Assembly (NCBI RefSeq): GCF_900446215.1
Contig: NZ_UAQZ01000013.1
Coordinates: 1 to 64,000, forward strand
Source of the DNA: Burkholderia cenocepacia
Lineage (GTDB): Bacteria; Pseudomonadota; Gammaproteobacteria; Burkholderiales; Burkholderiaceae
Direction of reading: 5' to 3'
DNA: 64,000 nt
Positions 8,218-16,092 of this stretch are shown here, piece by piece. Numbering within the stretch: the stretch's first letter is position 1; each line of letters starts with the position of its first letter. The notes under the pieces were generated by a model, which was given only the letters and a program-made list of their open reading frames with translations, did no database searches and was not told the origin of the DNA. A program made the translations under genes and the position numbers.

Positions 8218-9525
8218 ATGACCCCCACCTTCGATACCCTCGACGCCGCGGCCGGCGCCCGTGCGCGCAGCCAGGCCCGCAAGGCCGCGATCGGCAGCTT
8301 CGTCGGCGCCGTCGTCGACTGGTACGACTTCCTGCTGTACGGGATCGTCGCCGCGCTGGTGTTCAATTCGGAGTTCTTCCCGAAAGTCAGTCCGACGATG
8401 GGCACGCTCGCGGCGTTCGCCACCTTCGGCGTCGGCTTCCTGTTCCGGCCGCTCGGCGGCATCGTGTTCGGCCACTACGGCGACCGGCTCGGCCGCAAGC
8501 GGATGCTCGTGCTGACCGTGATGCTGATGGGGCTGTCGACGGTCGCGATCGGCCTGCTGCCGGCGTTCTCGACGATCGGCTGGTGGGCGCCCGTGCTGCT
8601 GGTGCTGATGCGCGCGATCCAGGGGTTCGCCGTCGGCGGCGAATGGGGCGGCGCGGCGCTGATGGCCGTCGAGAGCGCGCCGAAGCAAAAGAAGGCGTTC
8701 TACAGCAGCGGCGTGCAGGTCGGCTACGGCGTCGGGCTCGTGCTGGCCACCGGCATCGTCTCGATCCTGGGCCATACGCTCGGCGAGGCCGCGTTCAAGT
8801 CGTGGGGCTGGCGCCTGCCGTTCGTGTTCAGCATCGTGCTGGTGCTGATCGGGCTGTGGGTGCGCAAGAACATGGACGAATCGCAGGAGTTCGTCGAGAA
8901 GGTCGAGCATGGCAACCGCAAGCTGCGCCTGCCGGTGCTGGAAGCGCTGACGCGCCACCCGAAGGCGTTCCTGCTGATCGTCGCGCTGCGGCTCGCCGAA
9001 CTGTTCACGATGTATATCGTCACCGCGTTCGCGCTCAGCTATTCGACGACGAACCTCGGCATGTCGCGCGACCTGTTCCTGAACATCGGCCTGCTGGTCG
9101 GCGCGGTGAGCTGCGTGACGATCCCGTGCTTCGCGTGGCTCGCCGACCGCTACGGCCTGCGCCGCATCTACCTGATCGGCGCGCTGATCGGTCTTGCGTC
9201 GGCGGTACCGTTCTTCGTCGCACTGGAAGCGCGGTCGATCGCATGGATCGTGATCTTCTCGATCCTGCTGGCGAACGCGGCGCACGACATGGTCGTGAGC
9301 GTCCAGCAGCCGCTGTTTACCGAGCTGTTCGGCGCCGAATACCGCTACAGCGGCGCGGGCGTCGGCTACCAGTTCGCGAGCGTCGTCGGCGGCGGGTTCA
9401 CGCCGTTCATCGCGGTCGGCCTCGTCAGCGTGGCCGGCGGTTCGTGGCACCTCGTCGCCGGCTATCTCGCGGTCGGCTGCCTGATCTCGCTGGTGGTCGC
9501 GGCGCGGATGCGCGCGGCGCAATGA
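8218..9525 (+). CDS. MHS-family MFS transporter (organic or aromatic acid:H+ symporter)
   Basis: 435 residues with 12 predicted membrane helices. The metabolite:H+ symporter signature is clear: VVDWYDFLLYG in helix 1, FRPLGGIVFGHYGDRLGRKRML between helices 2 and 3, and QGFAVGGEWGGAALM in helix 4. The relatives I recall are shikimate, alpha-ketoglutarate and beta-ketoadipate (PcaT) carriers. AGGAG lies eight bases before the ATG at 8218. The PcaR-type boxes upstream favour an aromatic-acid or beta-ketoadipate-pathway substrate. Its neighbour HPPD would fit an aromatic keto acid. Both are inference. Confidence 0.88.
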   Translation: MTPTFDTLDAAAGARARSQARKAAIGSFVGAVVDWYDFLLYGIVAALVFNSEFFPKVSPTMGTLAAFATFGVGFLFRPLGGIVFGHYGDRLGRKRMLVLTVMLMGLSTVAIGLLPAFSTIGWWAPVLLVLMRAIQGFAVGGEWGGAALMAVESAPKQKKAFYSSGVQVGYGVGLVLATGIVSILGHTLGEAAFKSWGWRLPFVFSIVLVLIGLWVRKNMDESQEFVEKVEHGNRKLRLPVLEALTRHPKAFLLIVALRLAELFTMYIVTAFALSYSTTNLGMSRDLFLNIGLLVGAVSCVTIPCFAWLADRYGLRRIYLIGALIGLASAVPFFVALEARSIAWIVIFSILLANAAHDMVVSVQQPLFTELFGAEYRYSGAGVGYQFASVVGGGFTPFIAVGLVSVAGGSWHLVAGYLAVGCLISLVVAARMRAAQ

Positions 9526-9557
9526 GGTAATGTGCGCGTGGCCGGTTAGCGCGCCGG

Positions 9558-10286
9558 TTACGCGCGCACGAGGCGCGGCAATCGCGCGTAGAGGCGTTCG
9601 ACCAGTTGCCGGGCGCTCTCGCCGTAATGCAGTTCGCGGTGGCAGTTCGGGCATACGGCCACCGTGTTCGACACAAGATCAGGGCCCCGCTCTGCCAGCT
9701 TGCGGACATGATGCACTTCCAAATACGGTAGTCCGTCCGCGCCTTTGAACGGCGCAGGCCTGCTACAGCATTCGCAGGTGCCGTTCGCTTGCGCCAACAC
9801 CCAAGCCTTGACGGACGGATCGCGGCGAATCTGAGTCACGGTTGCACGGGTCGCCTCAGGGCTTGCGTTGCCCGGCGGCGGCGCGATCTGCGGCTTTTTC
9901 AATGCGTCGCGTACATCGAGTTCGAATTTCACGGTCGGAACGGTCGACCGCTGCTCCAGTTCGTTGATGAATTGCTCGATCAACGCGCCATTCGAGCCGA
10001 CGTTCTTTGCGGGCTTGAGACCAGGAAGCCATTGGCGGCCCATCAGTGCCAGCACATACGAAATGTTTTGCATCCGATACTCGAACGCTTTTGCGGTGCG
10101 ATTGAATTGCGCGGCCAGCTTCTTGTACACCGCTTTCTTGATGTATGACTGACCCGCGCGCTCGCTCTCGAGCATTTTGAGATATTCGTCGACCGACGAA
10201 CGGAGTTCATCGCGCGTCCACGGCCGGCCGTCGGCATTCGCTGAAACGTCGTCAGATAAGAAGGATTTAGGTGTTGGGGTCGACAT
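9558..10286 (-). CDS. HNH endonuclease
   Basis: 242 residues. The C-terminal ~85 residues are an HNH domain with zinc cysteines: CECCSRP, then LEVHHVRKL (the catalytic His pair), then NTVAVCPNCHRELH. The N-terminal ~90 residues (WTRDELRSSVDEYLKML onward) are a helical domain found in other stand-alone HNH proteins and may bind DNA. The frame could extend to 10370; neither start has a clear ribosome binding site, and I take the ATG at 10286. An inverted repeat lies directly upstream. No methyltransferase or mate is adjacent. GC content drops near the 5' end. It could be a solitary restriction enzyme for modified DNA or a homing-type nuclease. Confidence 0.8.
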   Translation of the reverse strand: MSTPTPKSFLSDDVSANADGRPWTRDELRSSVDEYLKMLESERAGQSYIKKAVYKKLAAQFNRTAKAFEYRMQNISYVLALMGRQWLPGLKPAKNVGSNGALIEQFINELEQRSTVPTVKFELDVRDALKKPQIAPPPGNASPEATRATVTQIRRDPSVKAWVLAQANGTCECCSRPAPFKGADGLPYLEVHHVRKLAERGPDLVSNTVAVCPNCHRELHYGESARQLVERLYARLPRLVRA

Positions 10287-10288
10287 GA

Positions 10289-10312
10289 AGGTCGGATTCG
10301 GGAGTCCGACCT
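10289..10312. promoter_or_regulatory. Inverted repeat at the HNH gene start
   Basis: Perfect 8-base arms, AGGTCGGA and TCCGACCT, with an 8-base spacer. It ends three bases before the chosen HNH start codon, in a locally AT-richer stretch. It could be an operator, or an RNA hairpin limiting translation of the nuclease. If translation begins at 10370 instead, it lies inside the coding sequence. Confidence 0.4.
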
Positions 10313-10538
10313 CGATTTTACGAGATAAGAGGCCAATTCGATCCTCGTCATAGCAACCGGCCGTTTTCATTTTTTGGTGTCGACCGCCCCGTTAGATTGC
10401 CGATCTCACCCGCGTCCAACGTCAAATACGGTCAATCGAGCGCGCCGATTCCCCCTTTTCCCCTCTGAACATTCCACGCCGCGCGCCGACCAATGGCATC
10501 ATATGGGCCTACGTCAGTCACCGATACGCCCCCATATC

Positions 10539-11840
10539 ATGTCGAATCTCATCGTCCACGGCGGCACTCCGCTGCGCGGGGACATCAAGCCGTCCGCGAA
10601 CAAGAACGCCGTCCTGCCGATTCTGTGCGCCACCCTGTTGACCGATCAGCCGCTGCGTCTCGTCGGCGTGCCGGACATCACCGACGTGCGCAAGATCCTC
10701 GACATCTTCCGCACGCTCGGCAGCGACGTGTCGGTCGATTTCACGACGGGTCTGCTCGAACTCCACCATCGCGACACGAAGTTCGATCCGGCGGTCCACC
10801 GGCTGCCCGAGGCGATGCGTTCGTCGATCATGCTGATTCCGCCGCTGCTCGCGCGCTTCGGCGTCGCGCGGCTCGAAAACGACGTGAAGGGCTGCACGCT
10901 CGGCGTGCGCGAGATCGATCCGCACGTCGAGGTGTTCGAGCGGTTCGGCGCGCACATCGAGCGCACGCCCGATTCGCTGATCGTCCGTACCGACGGCCCG
11001 CTGACGGCCAACGATCACTGGCTCGACTACGCGTCGGTGACGACCACCGAGAACTTCGCGCTGTGCGCGACGGCCGCCAGCGGCACGTCGACGCTGATGA
11101 ACGCGGCGTCCGAACCGCACGTGCAGGAGTTCTGCCAGTTCCTCGCGATGATCGGCGTCGCGATCGAAGGCATCGGCACGTCGCGGCTGTGCGTGACGGG
11201 CGGCGGCAAGCTCGGCGGCGGCGAGTTCCGCTTCGCCGAGGATTTCCACGAGATCGCGACGTTCCTCGCGCTCGGCGCGATCACGGGCGGCGACATCACG
11301 GTGCGCAACTCGTCGCCCGAGCATTTCCCGCTGATCGACCGCACGTTCGCGAAGTTCGGCGTCACCGTCACGCACCGCGACGGCTGGTCGCGCGCGGAAC
11401 GCGACGGCCCGCTGCGCGTGCGCCGGCCGTTCACGCAGAACATCCTGACCAAGGTCGAAGCCGCGCCGTGGCCGTACCTGCCGGTCGACCTGCTGCCGAT
11501 CTTCATCGCGCTCGGCGTGCGCGCGGAAGGCAGTGCGATGTTCTGGAACAAGGTCTACGACGGCGCGCTCGGCTGGTCCGGCGAACTGTCGAAGTTCGGC
11601 GCGCACGTGCTGTTGTCCGATCCGCACCGGCTGATCACGTTCGGCGGGCTGCAACTGACGCCGGCCCGTGTCGAGAGCCCGTACATCATTCGCGTCGCGA
11701 TCGCGCTGCTGATGGTGGCCGCGAGCATCGAAGGCCGCTCGGAAATCATGAACGCGCTGCCGATCCGCCGCGCGCATCCGCATTTCGTCGAGAACCTGCG
11801 TTCGGTGGGCGCGAACGTCGAGTGGACGAGCAGCGAGTAA
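10539..11840 (+). CDS. UDP-N-acetylglucosamine 1-carboxyvinyltransferase-like protein (MurA paralogue)
   Basis: 433 residues of the EPSP-synthase/MurA fold. The lysine-asparagine pair (SANKNAVLPI) and the loop cysteine (GCTLGVREID) that reacts with phosphoenolpyruvate are present. The conserved Asp survives in LPVDLLP. Other substrate motifs differ from standard MurA: the usual DLRAS stretch is replaced by SPYIIR, and IDRGYE reads IRRAHPH. It therefore looks like a divergent second copy, and its real acceptor may not be UDP-GlcNAc. The ATG at 10539 starts the recognisable protein; no strong ribosome binding site is seen. It is monocistronic, not in a cell-wall cluster. Confidence 0.8.
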   Translation: MSNLIVHGGTPLRGDIKPSANKNAVLPILCATLLTDQPLRLVGVPDITDVRKILDIFRTLGSDVSVDFTTGLLELHHRDTKFDPAVHRLPEAMRSSIMLIPPLLARFGVARLENDVKGCTLGVREIDPHVEVFERFGAHIERTPDSLIVRTDGPLTANDHWLDYASVTTTENFALCATAASGTSTLMNAASEPHVQEFCQFLAMIGVAIEGIGTSRLCVTGGGKLGGGEFRFAEDFHEIATFLALGAITGGDITVRNSSPEHFPLIDRTFAKFGVTVTHRDGWSRAERDGPLRVRRPFTQNILTKVEAAPWPYLPVDLLPIFIALGVRAEGSAMFWNKVYDGALGWSGELSKFGAHVLLSDPHRLITFGGLQLTPARVESPYIIRVAIALLMVAASIEGRSEIMNALPIRRAHPHFVENLRSVGANVEWTSSE

Positions 11841-12198
11841 GGGCATGACGGATGCGGCGCGCGGAATAGTCGCGTCGCATCCGGTTCCTCGGCTTTTCAT
11901 GCCGTATCGGCCGCTTCCATGCGCGGCCGCGCAGCGTTCTGCCATCGGTTGCCATCTGTTTACGGCAGCACACTGCGTGCTGCTTCACGCCTCTTTCCCG
12001 CAGTCAGCGCCAGCCCGACAATGCGTCATCGGGGCGTCTACTCCCGCGCCCTGCCGGCATTTTCCCGCTCACGGCACAACCAGATTCAGACTTGTCCAAT
12101 TGCCCAAGCATGAGCCCGGCCATAGGCTGCCTTCCTGACCCCGGCGGATAGCGCCAAAAAACCGCGCACCCGCGCTCCAGCAGGACAATGCACCGCCT
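11841..12198. other. Intergenic region
   Basis: 358 bases between the MurA paralogue and a SnoaL-like gene on the same strand. I see no gene, no clear terminator and no repeat. It should carry the promoter of the downstream gene. Confidence 0.5.
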
Positions 12199-12570
12199 AT
12201 GGAACCCCGATTCACCCTGGCGCAGATGCGCGACGTCTGGATCGACGCGTATCGTCACGCCGATGTCGAACAGCTCGATTTCGTCGCAAGCCCGAACTTC
12301 TTCGTCCTGCACGAAGCTCACATTCGCACGAAAGCGCAATTTCTTGCGCGAATGCGCGTTGTAGCGGCCGAACGTGCATCGAACAGATCGGGTATCGCAT
12401 ATCGGGACGAAACCATGCAAATCGTTACGCGCGGACAACGGGCGACGATAACGGGCATCGGGACGGTACGAATCAACCAGGCAATCGATTCCCGCTTCGA
12501 TTTCGTCGAGCAGTGGTGCGTGATCGACGCGCGATGGCGCATTGCCTCGCTCCGCCACGAACACAAGTAA
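12199..12570 (+). CDS. SnoaL/NTF2-like domain protein (DUF4440-type)
   Basis: 123 residues with the shape of a small NTF2-like cone fold: an N-terminal helix (LAQMRDVWIDAYRHADVEQL), then strands and a C-terminal WRIASLRHEH strand that follows a DFVEQWCVIDARW stretch. Proteins of this fold are small enzymes, ligand binders or calcium/calmodulin-kinase-II-like association domains, so no reaction can be named. There is no signal peptide. The ATG at 12199 has only a weak ribosome binding site. It converges with the AbrB-type antitoxin. GC content is lower than in its neighbours, which may mean more recent acquisition. Confidence 0.65.
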   Translation: MEPRFTLAQMRDVWIDAYRHADVEQLDFVASPNFFVLHEAHIRTKAQFLARMRVVAAERASNRSGIAYRDETMQIVTRGQRATITGIGTVRINQAIDSRFDFVEQWCVIDARWRIASLRHEHK

Positions 12571-12615
12571 GCTGGACCGCGCCGCGGCTGCGTCCCGGCG
12601 CTTGAATGAGTCGAC

Positions 12616-12849
12616 TCAATCCGACTCGTTTGCGTCGTTCCGCCTGAACCTGAAATCGCCTGGCAGCTTGCCTCTGAAACGCCTCAACGGCAGGAGAATT
12701 GCTTCGGGGCTCGCGTTGCGGCTCTCAGCCAAAGCACCTGCACGGTAAACGACGATTTCGACTTCGTCGCCTTCACGCAGCCCCCACTCATCGACCAGAC
12801 CGGCCGGAAGGCGCACGGCCAGACTATTCCCCCACTTCGCAACCCGCAT
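12616..12849 (-). CDS. AbrB/MazE/SpoVT-family antitoxin-like DNA-binding protein
   Basis: 77 residues. The N-terminus MRVAKWGNSLAVRLPAGLV followed by LREGDEVEI is the swapped-hairpin AbrB/SpoVT DNA-binding domain. The C-terminus (RRFRGKLPGDFRF) resembles the toxin-binding tail of VapB/MazE-type antitoxins. AAGGAGG precedes the ATG by four bases. The antitoxin looks complete, yet no PIN or MazF toxin follows: the DNA downstream holds only ~45 bases before the convergent SnoaL gene. It is therefore an orphan, either a remnant of a toxin-antitoxin pair or a regulator working in trans. Confidence 0.85.
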   Translation of the reverse strand: MRVAKWGNSLAVRLPAGLVDEWGLREGDEVEIVVYRAGALAESRNASPEAILLPLRRFRGKLPGDFRFRRNDANESD

Positions 12850-12947
12850 ACGACCTCCTTGAATAGATGTCGTCGACTCTATATCTGCCGCTATCCAGCG
12901 GACAAGGATGGTGGATCGACCGATTTCCCGTTACCCGACCACTCGCG

Positions 12948-12956
12948 CGATAATCG
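12948..12956 (+). promoter_or_regulatory. IclR-type operator core
   Basis: CGATAATCG at 12948-12956 is the same core as in the two boxes between hppD and the MHS transporter. It lies 44 bases upstream of the IclR gene start. This fits autoregulation, usual for PobR/PcaR-like proteins. Confidence 0.5.
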
Positions 12957-12999
12957 ACCACTCCTGCGCGAACACCGCGCATCTCCCCGCGCGCCGCCC

Positions 13000-13773
13000 A
13001 TGACGAAAAAGCCCGACCTCGACCGACGCGACTGGATTGCCGGCCTCGAAAAAGGCCTGATGATCCTGGAGGCCTTCGACAGCCAGCACGCGCGCATGAC
13101 GCCCACGCAGGCCGCCGCCCGCACCGGCCTCACGCGCACGGCCGCGCGGCGCTACCTGCTGACGCTCGAATCGCTCGGCTACGTGTACACCGACGGCAAG
13201 CTGTACGGCCTCACGCCGCGCGTGCTTCGGGTCGGCTGGTCGTACTTCGATTCGGCGCGGCTGCCGCGCACGGTCCAGCCTTATCTGCAGCAGCTGAGCG
13301 CGTCGCTGAACGAATCGGCGTACGTCAGCGTGCTGGACGGCTGGGAACTCGTGTTCATCGCCCGCAACGGCGTGTCGCGCGTGATGACGACCGGCTTCGT
13401 GCTCGGCGCGCGCGTGCCGGCGCCGTTGACGTCGCCCGGTGTCGTGCTGCTCGCCCATCATCCCGATCGCGAAGCCGTGCGCGCGTGGCTCGACGAGACC
13501 GAGCTGCCGCCGTTCACGCCGCACACGATCACCAACAAGGCGCGGTTGCTCGAACAGGTCGACCAGGCGCGCGACGCCGGCTACGCGGCGATCGAGCAGC
13601 AATTGCAGGTGGGCGTGCGCGGCATCGCGGTGCCGCTGAAGAACCGTCACGGCGAAGTCGTCGCCGCGCTGAGCACCAACATGCCGATCGGCGCGGAAAC
13701 GACCGACGCGGCCGTGCGGCGCGTGCTGCCGCACCTTCAGGAAGCCGCGCTCGCGATGCTCAACGTGCTGTAG
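13000..13773 (+). CDS. IclR-family transcriptional regulator, PobR/PcaR type
   Basis: 257 residues. Residues ~15-75 are the winged helix-turn-helix (GLEKGLMILEAFDS, then MTPTQAAARTGLTRTAARRYL). The rest is the IclR effector domain (VQPYLQQLSASLNESAYVSVL and the GVRGIAVPLKN segment). The closest family members known to me control beta-ketoadipate-pathway genes and respond to aromatic acids or beta-ketoadipate. The frame opens at 12859, but the ATG at 13000 (MTKKPDLDRRDW) begins the conserved protein. A CGATAATCG core lies in its promoter, and identical cores lie upstream of the MHS transporter at 8.1 kb. I infer that it controls that transporter and itself. Confidence 0.88.
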   Translation: MTKKPDLDRRDWIAGLEKGLMILEAFDSQHARMTPTQAAARTGLTRTAARRYLLTLESLGYVYTDGKLYGLTPRVLRVGWSYFDSARLPRTVQPYLQQLSASLNESAYVSVLDGWELVFIARNGVSRVMTTGFVLGARVPAPLTSPGVVLLAHHPDREAVRAWLDETELPPFTPHTITNKARLLEQVDQARDAGYAAIEQQLQVGVRGIAVPLKNRHGEVVAALSTNMPIGAETTDAAVRRVLPHLQEAALAMLNVL

Positions 13774-13791
13774 CGACGACCGGCAACGCCG

Positions 13792-16092
13792 TCACCCGAT
13801 CCGCCACCACCGCGGCAGCAGATTGCGCACTTCGCGTCGCCGGTAACGGTCGTCGATCAGATGCACGACGCCCTCGTCGTGCTCGGTGCGGATCACGCGC
13901 CCGGCCGCCTGCACGACCTTCTGCAGCCCCGGATACAGGTACATGTAGTCGTAGCCGTTGCCGAAGCGCGCGTCCATCGCGCGCCGCATCTGCTCGTTGA
14001 CGTCGTTGACCTGCGGCAGCCCGAGCGTCGCGATGAACGCGCCGATCAGCCGCTCGCCGACCAGGTCGACGCCTTCCGAGAACGCCCCGCCCAGCACCGC
14101 GAAACCGACGCCGCGTCCGCCCGCGTCGAAGCGCGCGAGAAACGCATCGCGCTCGCTTTCGGCCATGCCGGGCGCCTGCGCCCACACGGGGACGTCCGGA
14201 TGGCGCGTCTGCATCAGCGCGACCACGCGCCCGAGGTAATCGAAGCTGCTCAGGAAGCCGAGATAGTTGCCGGGGCGCGTCGCATATTGCGCGGCGATCA
14301 GGTCGGCGATCGGTTCGAGCGAGCGATCGCGGTCGCGCCAGCGGGTCGACACGTGGCTCGCCACGCGCACCGTCAGTTGCTCGGCGCGGAACGGCCCATC
14401 GACGTCGAGCCAGCCCGTATCGCCGGGCAGCCCCAGCGTGTCGCGGTAGAAATGGAACGGGCTCAGCGTGCCGGAGAACAGCACGGTCGCGCGCGCGGCG
14501 GCGTAGCGCGGCGCCAGGAAACCGGCCGGGATCACGTTGCGCACGCACAGCGTCGACTGGACGCGGCGCCGGCGGCCGGCCGCCGCGACGCCGTCGAGCA
14601 CGGGCTGGCGCGGCATCGGTTCGCCGTGCAGCGTCGCGTCGAAGATCGACGCGCTGTCGAACGCTTCGGCCAGCACGCCGAACTGGATTGCTTCGAAGTG
14701 AAAGCGCAGCAGCGCGTCGCCGTTCGCGCGCGGCGCGTCGGTCAGGTGTTCGCCGATCGCCGCGACGAGGTTCTGCACGGCCGACACGATCGGGCCCGGC
14801 ACGTCGGGATAGGCCGCATAGCGCTCGGCCTGCGCACGATTGAGCGTGCCCCACGCGCGGGCGAGCCGGTCGAACGCCTTGCGCAACGCGGCGGGCGCGG
14901 CTTCCCGCGCGGCCGCGAACGCGAACGGATCGAGCGACGCGCTGTACATCTTGCGGGCGCGATCGAGCAGGTTGTGCGCTTCGTCGACGAGCACGCCGAC
15001 GCGCCACTGGTTCTGCTGCGCGAGCGTGTGCAGCATCGCGCTGCCGTCGTAGTAGTAGTTGTAGTCGCCGATCACCATGTCCGACCAGCGCGCGAGTTCC
15101 TGCGCCAGGTAGTACGGACAGACGTCGTGCGCGAGCGCCGCGGTGCGCACCGTATCGCGATCGAGCAGTCCGGCCTCGATCGCCGCATCGCGCGCGGCCG
15201 GCAGCCGGTCGTAGAAGCCTTTCGCGAGGGGGCACGATTCGCCGTGACACGCGTTGTCCGGATGCTCGCACGCCTTGTCGCGCGCGACGAGTTCCAGCAC
15301 GCGCAGCGGCAGCGCGGACGTGCTGGCGCCGAGCGTCGTTGCCGCTTCGAGCGCGAGCGCGCGGCCGGGTGTTTTCGCGGTCAGGAAAAACACGTGGTCG
15401 AGCTCGCCCTCGCCGCATGCCTTCAGCAGCGGGAACACGGTGCCGAGCGTCTTGCCGATGCCGGTCGGCGCTTGCGCCATCAGGCACTGCTCGTCGCGTG
15501 CCGCGCGATAGACGGCCACCGCCAGTTCGCGCTGGCCGCTGCGGAACTGTCCGTGCGGAAACGCGAGCGCACGCAGCGCCGCGTCGCGCGCGGCGCGATG
15601 GGCCGTCTCGCGTTCGGCCCAGCCGACGAAGCACGCGCACTGCTCGGCGAAGAACGTCGCGAGCGTGCCAGCATCCAGCGTTTCCGTCAGCACGGTCTCG
15701 CGCTCGGACACGATGTCGAAATACACGAGCGCGACGTCGATTTCCGCGAGATCGCGCGCGGCGCACATCAGGTGCGCATAGACCTTCGCCTGCGCCCAGT
15801 GCAGCGCGCGATGGTTGGCCGGCATCGCGTCGAGGCTGCCGCGATAGGTCTTGATTTCCTCGAGCCGGTTCGCCACCGGATCGTAGCCGTCCGCGCGGCC
15901 GCGCACGGTGAGCGTGCCCCACGTGCCGGTCAGCGCGATTTCGGTTTCGTAGCGCGCGCCGCGCTTCGACGTGACCGCGCCGTGCCCGGCAATGCCTTCG
16001 AGCGCGGTCGGCGCGGGCGTGAAGCGCAGGTCGAGATCGCCGCGCCGCGCGGTGAACTCGCACATCGCCCGCACCGCGACGACGTAGCTCAT
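13792..16092 (-). CDS. Cas4/RecB-like nuclease fused to XPD/DinG-type iron-sulfur DNA helicase
   Basis: 766 residues. Residues ~55-120 carry a PD-(D/E)XK nuclease pattern as in Cas4/RecB: Asp in GRADGYDP, EIK in LEEIKTYRG and the QxxxY motif in HWAQAKVYAHL. From ~residue 185 it is a superfamily 2 helicase: Walker A APTGIGKT, four cysteines spaced for a 4Fe-4S cluster (KACEHPDNAC, SCPLA, VCPYY), a DEAH box (LVDEAHN) and C-terminal motifs (GVGFAVLGGAFSEGVDL; GRVIRTEHDEG). It should unwind DNA 5' to 3' and may cut it. The start at 16092 overlaps the upstream nuclease gene by ATGA. A longer frame reaching 16611 is non-coding. The pair is downstream of a LexA box. Confidence 0.9.
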   Translation of the reverse strand: MSYVVAVRAMCEFTARRGDLDLRFTPAPTALEGIAGHGAVTSKRGARYETEIALTGTWGTLTVRGRADGYDPVANRLEEIKTYRGSLDAMPANHRALHWAQAKVYAHLMCAARDLAEIDVALVYFDIVSERETVLTETLDAGTLATFFAEQCACFVGWAERETAHRAARDAALRALAFPHGQFRSGQRELAVAVYRAARDEQCLMAQAPTGIGKTLGTVFPLLKACGEGELDHVFFLTAKTPGRALALEAATTLGASTSALPLRVLELVARDKACEHPDNACHGESCPLAKGFYDRLPAARDAAIEAGLLDRDTVRTAALAHDVCPYYLAQELARWSDMVIGDYNYYYDGSAMLHTLAQQNQWRVGVLVDEAHNLLDRARKMYSASLDPFAFAAAREAAPAALRKAFDRLARAWGTLNRAQAERYAAYPDVPGPIVSAVQNLVAAIGEHLTDAPRANGDALLRFHFEAIQFGVLAEAFDSASIFDATLHGEPMPRQPVLDGVAAAGRRRRVQSTLCVRNVIPAGFLAPRYAAARATVLFSGTLSPFHFYRDTLGLPGDTGWLDVDGPFRAEQLTVRVASHVSTRWRDRDRSLEPIADLIAAQYATRPGNYLGFLSSFDYLGRVVALMQTRHPDVPVWAQAPGMAESERDAFLARFDAGGRGVGFAVLGGAFSEGVDLVGERLIGAFIATLGLPQVNDVNEQMRRAMDARFGNGYDYMYLYPGLQKVVQAAGRVIRTEHDEGVVHLIDDRYRRREVRNLLPRWWRIG

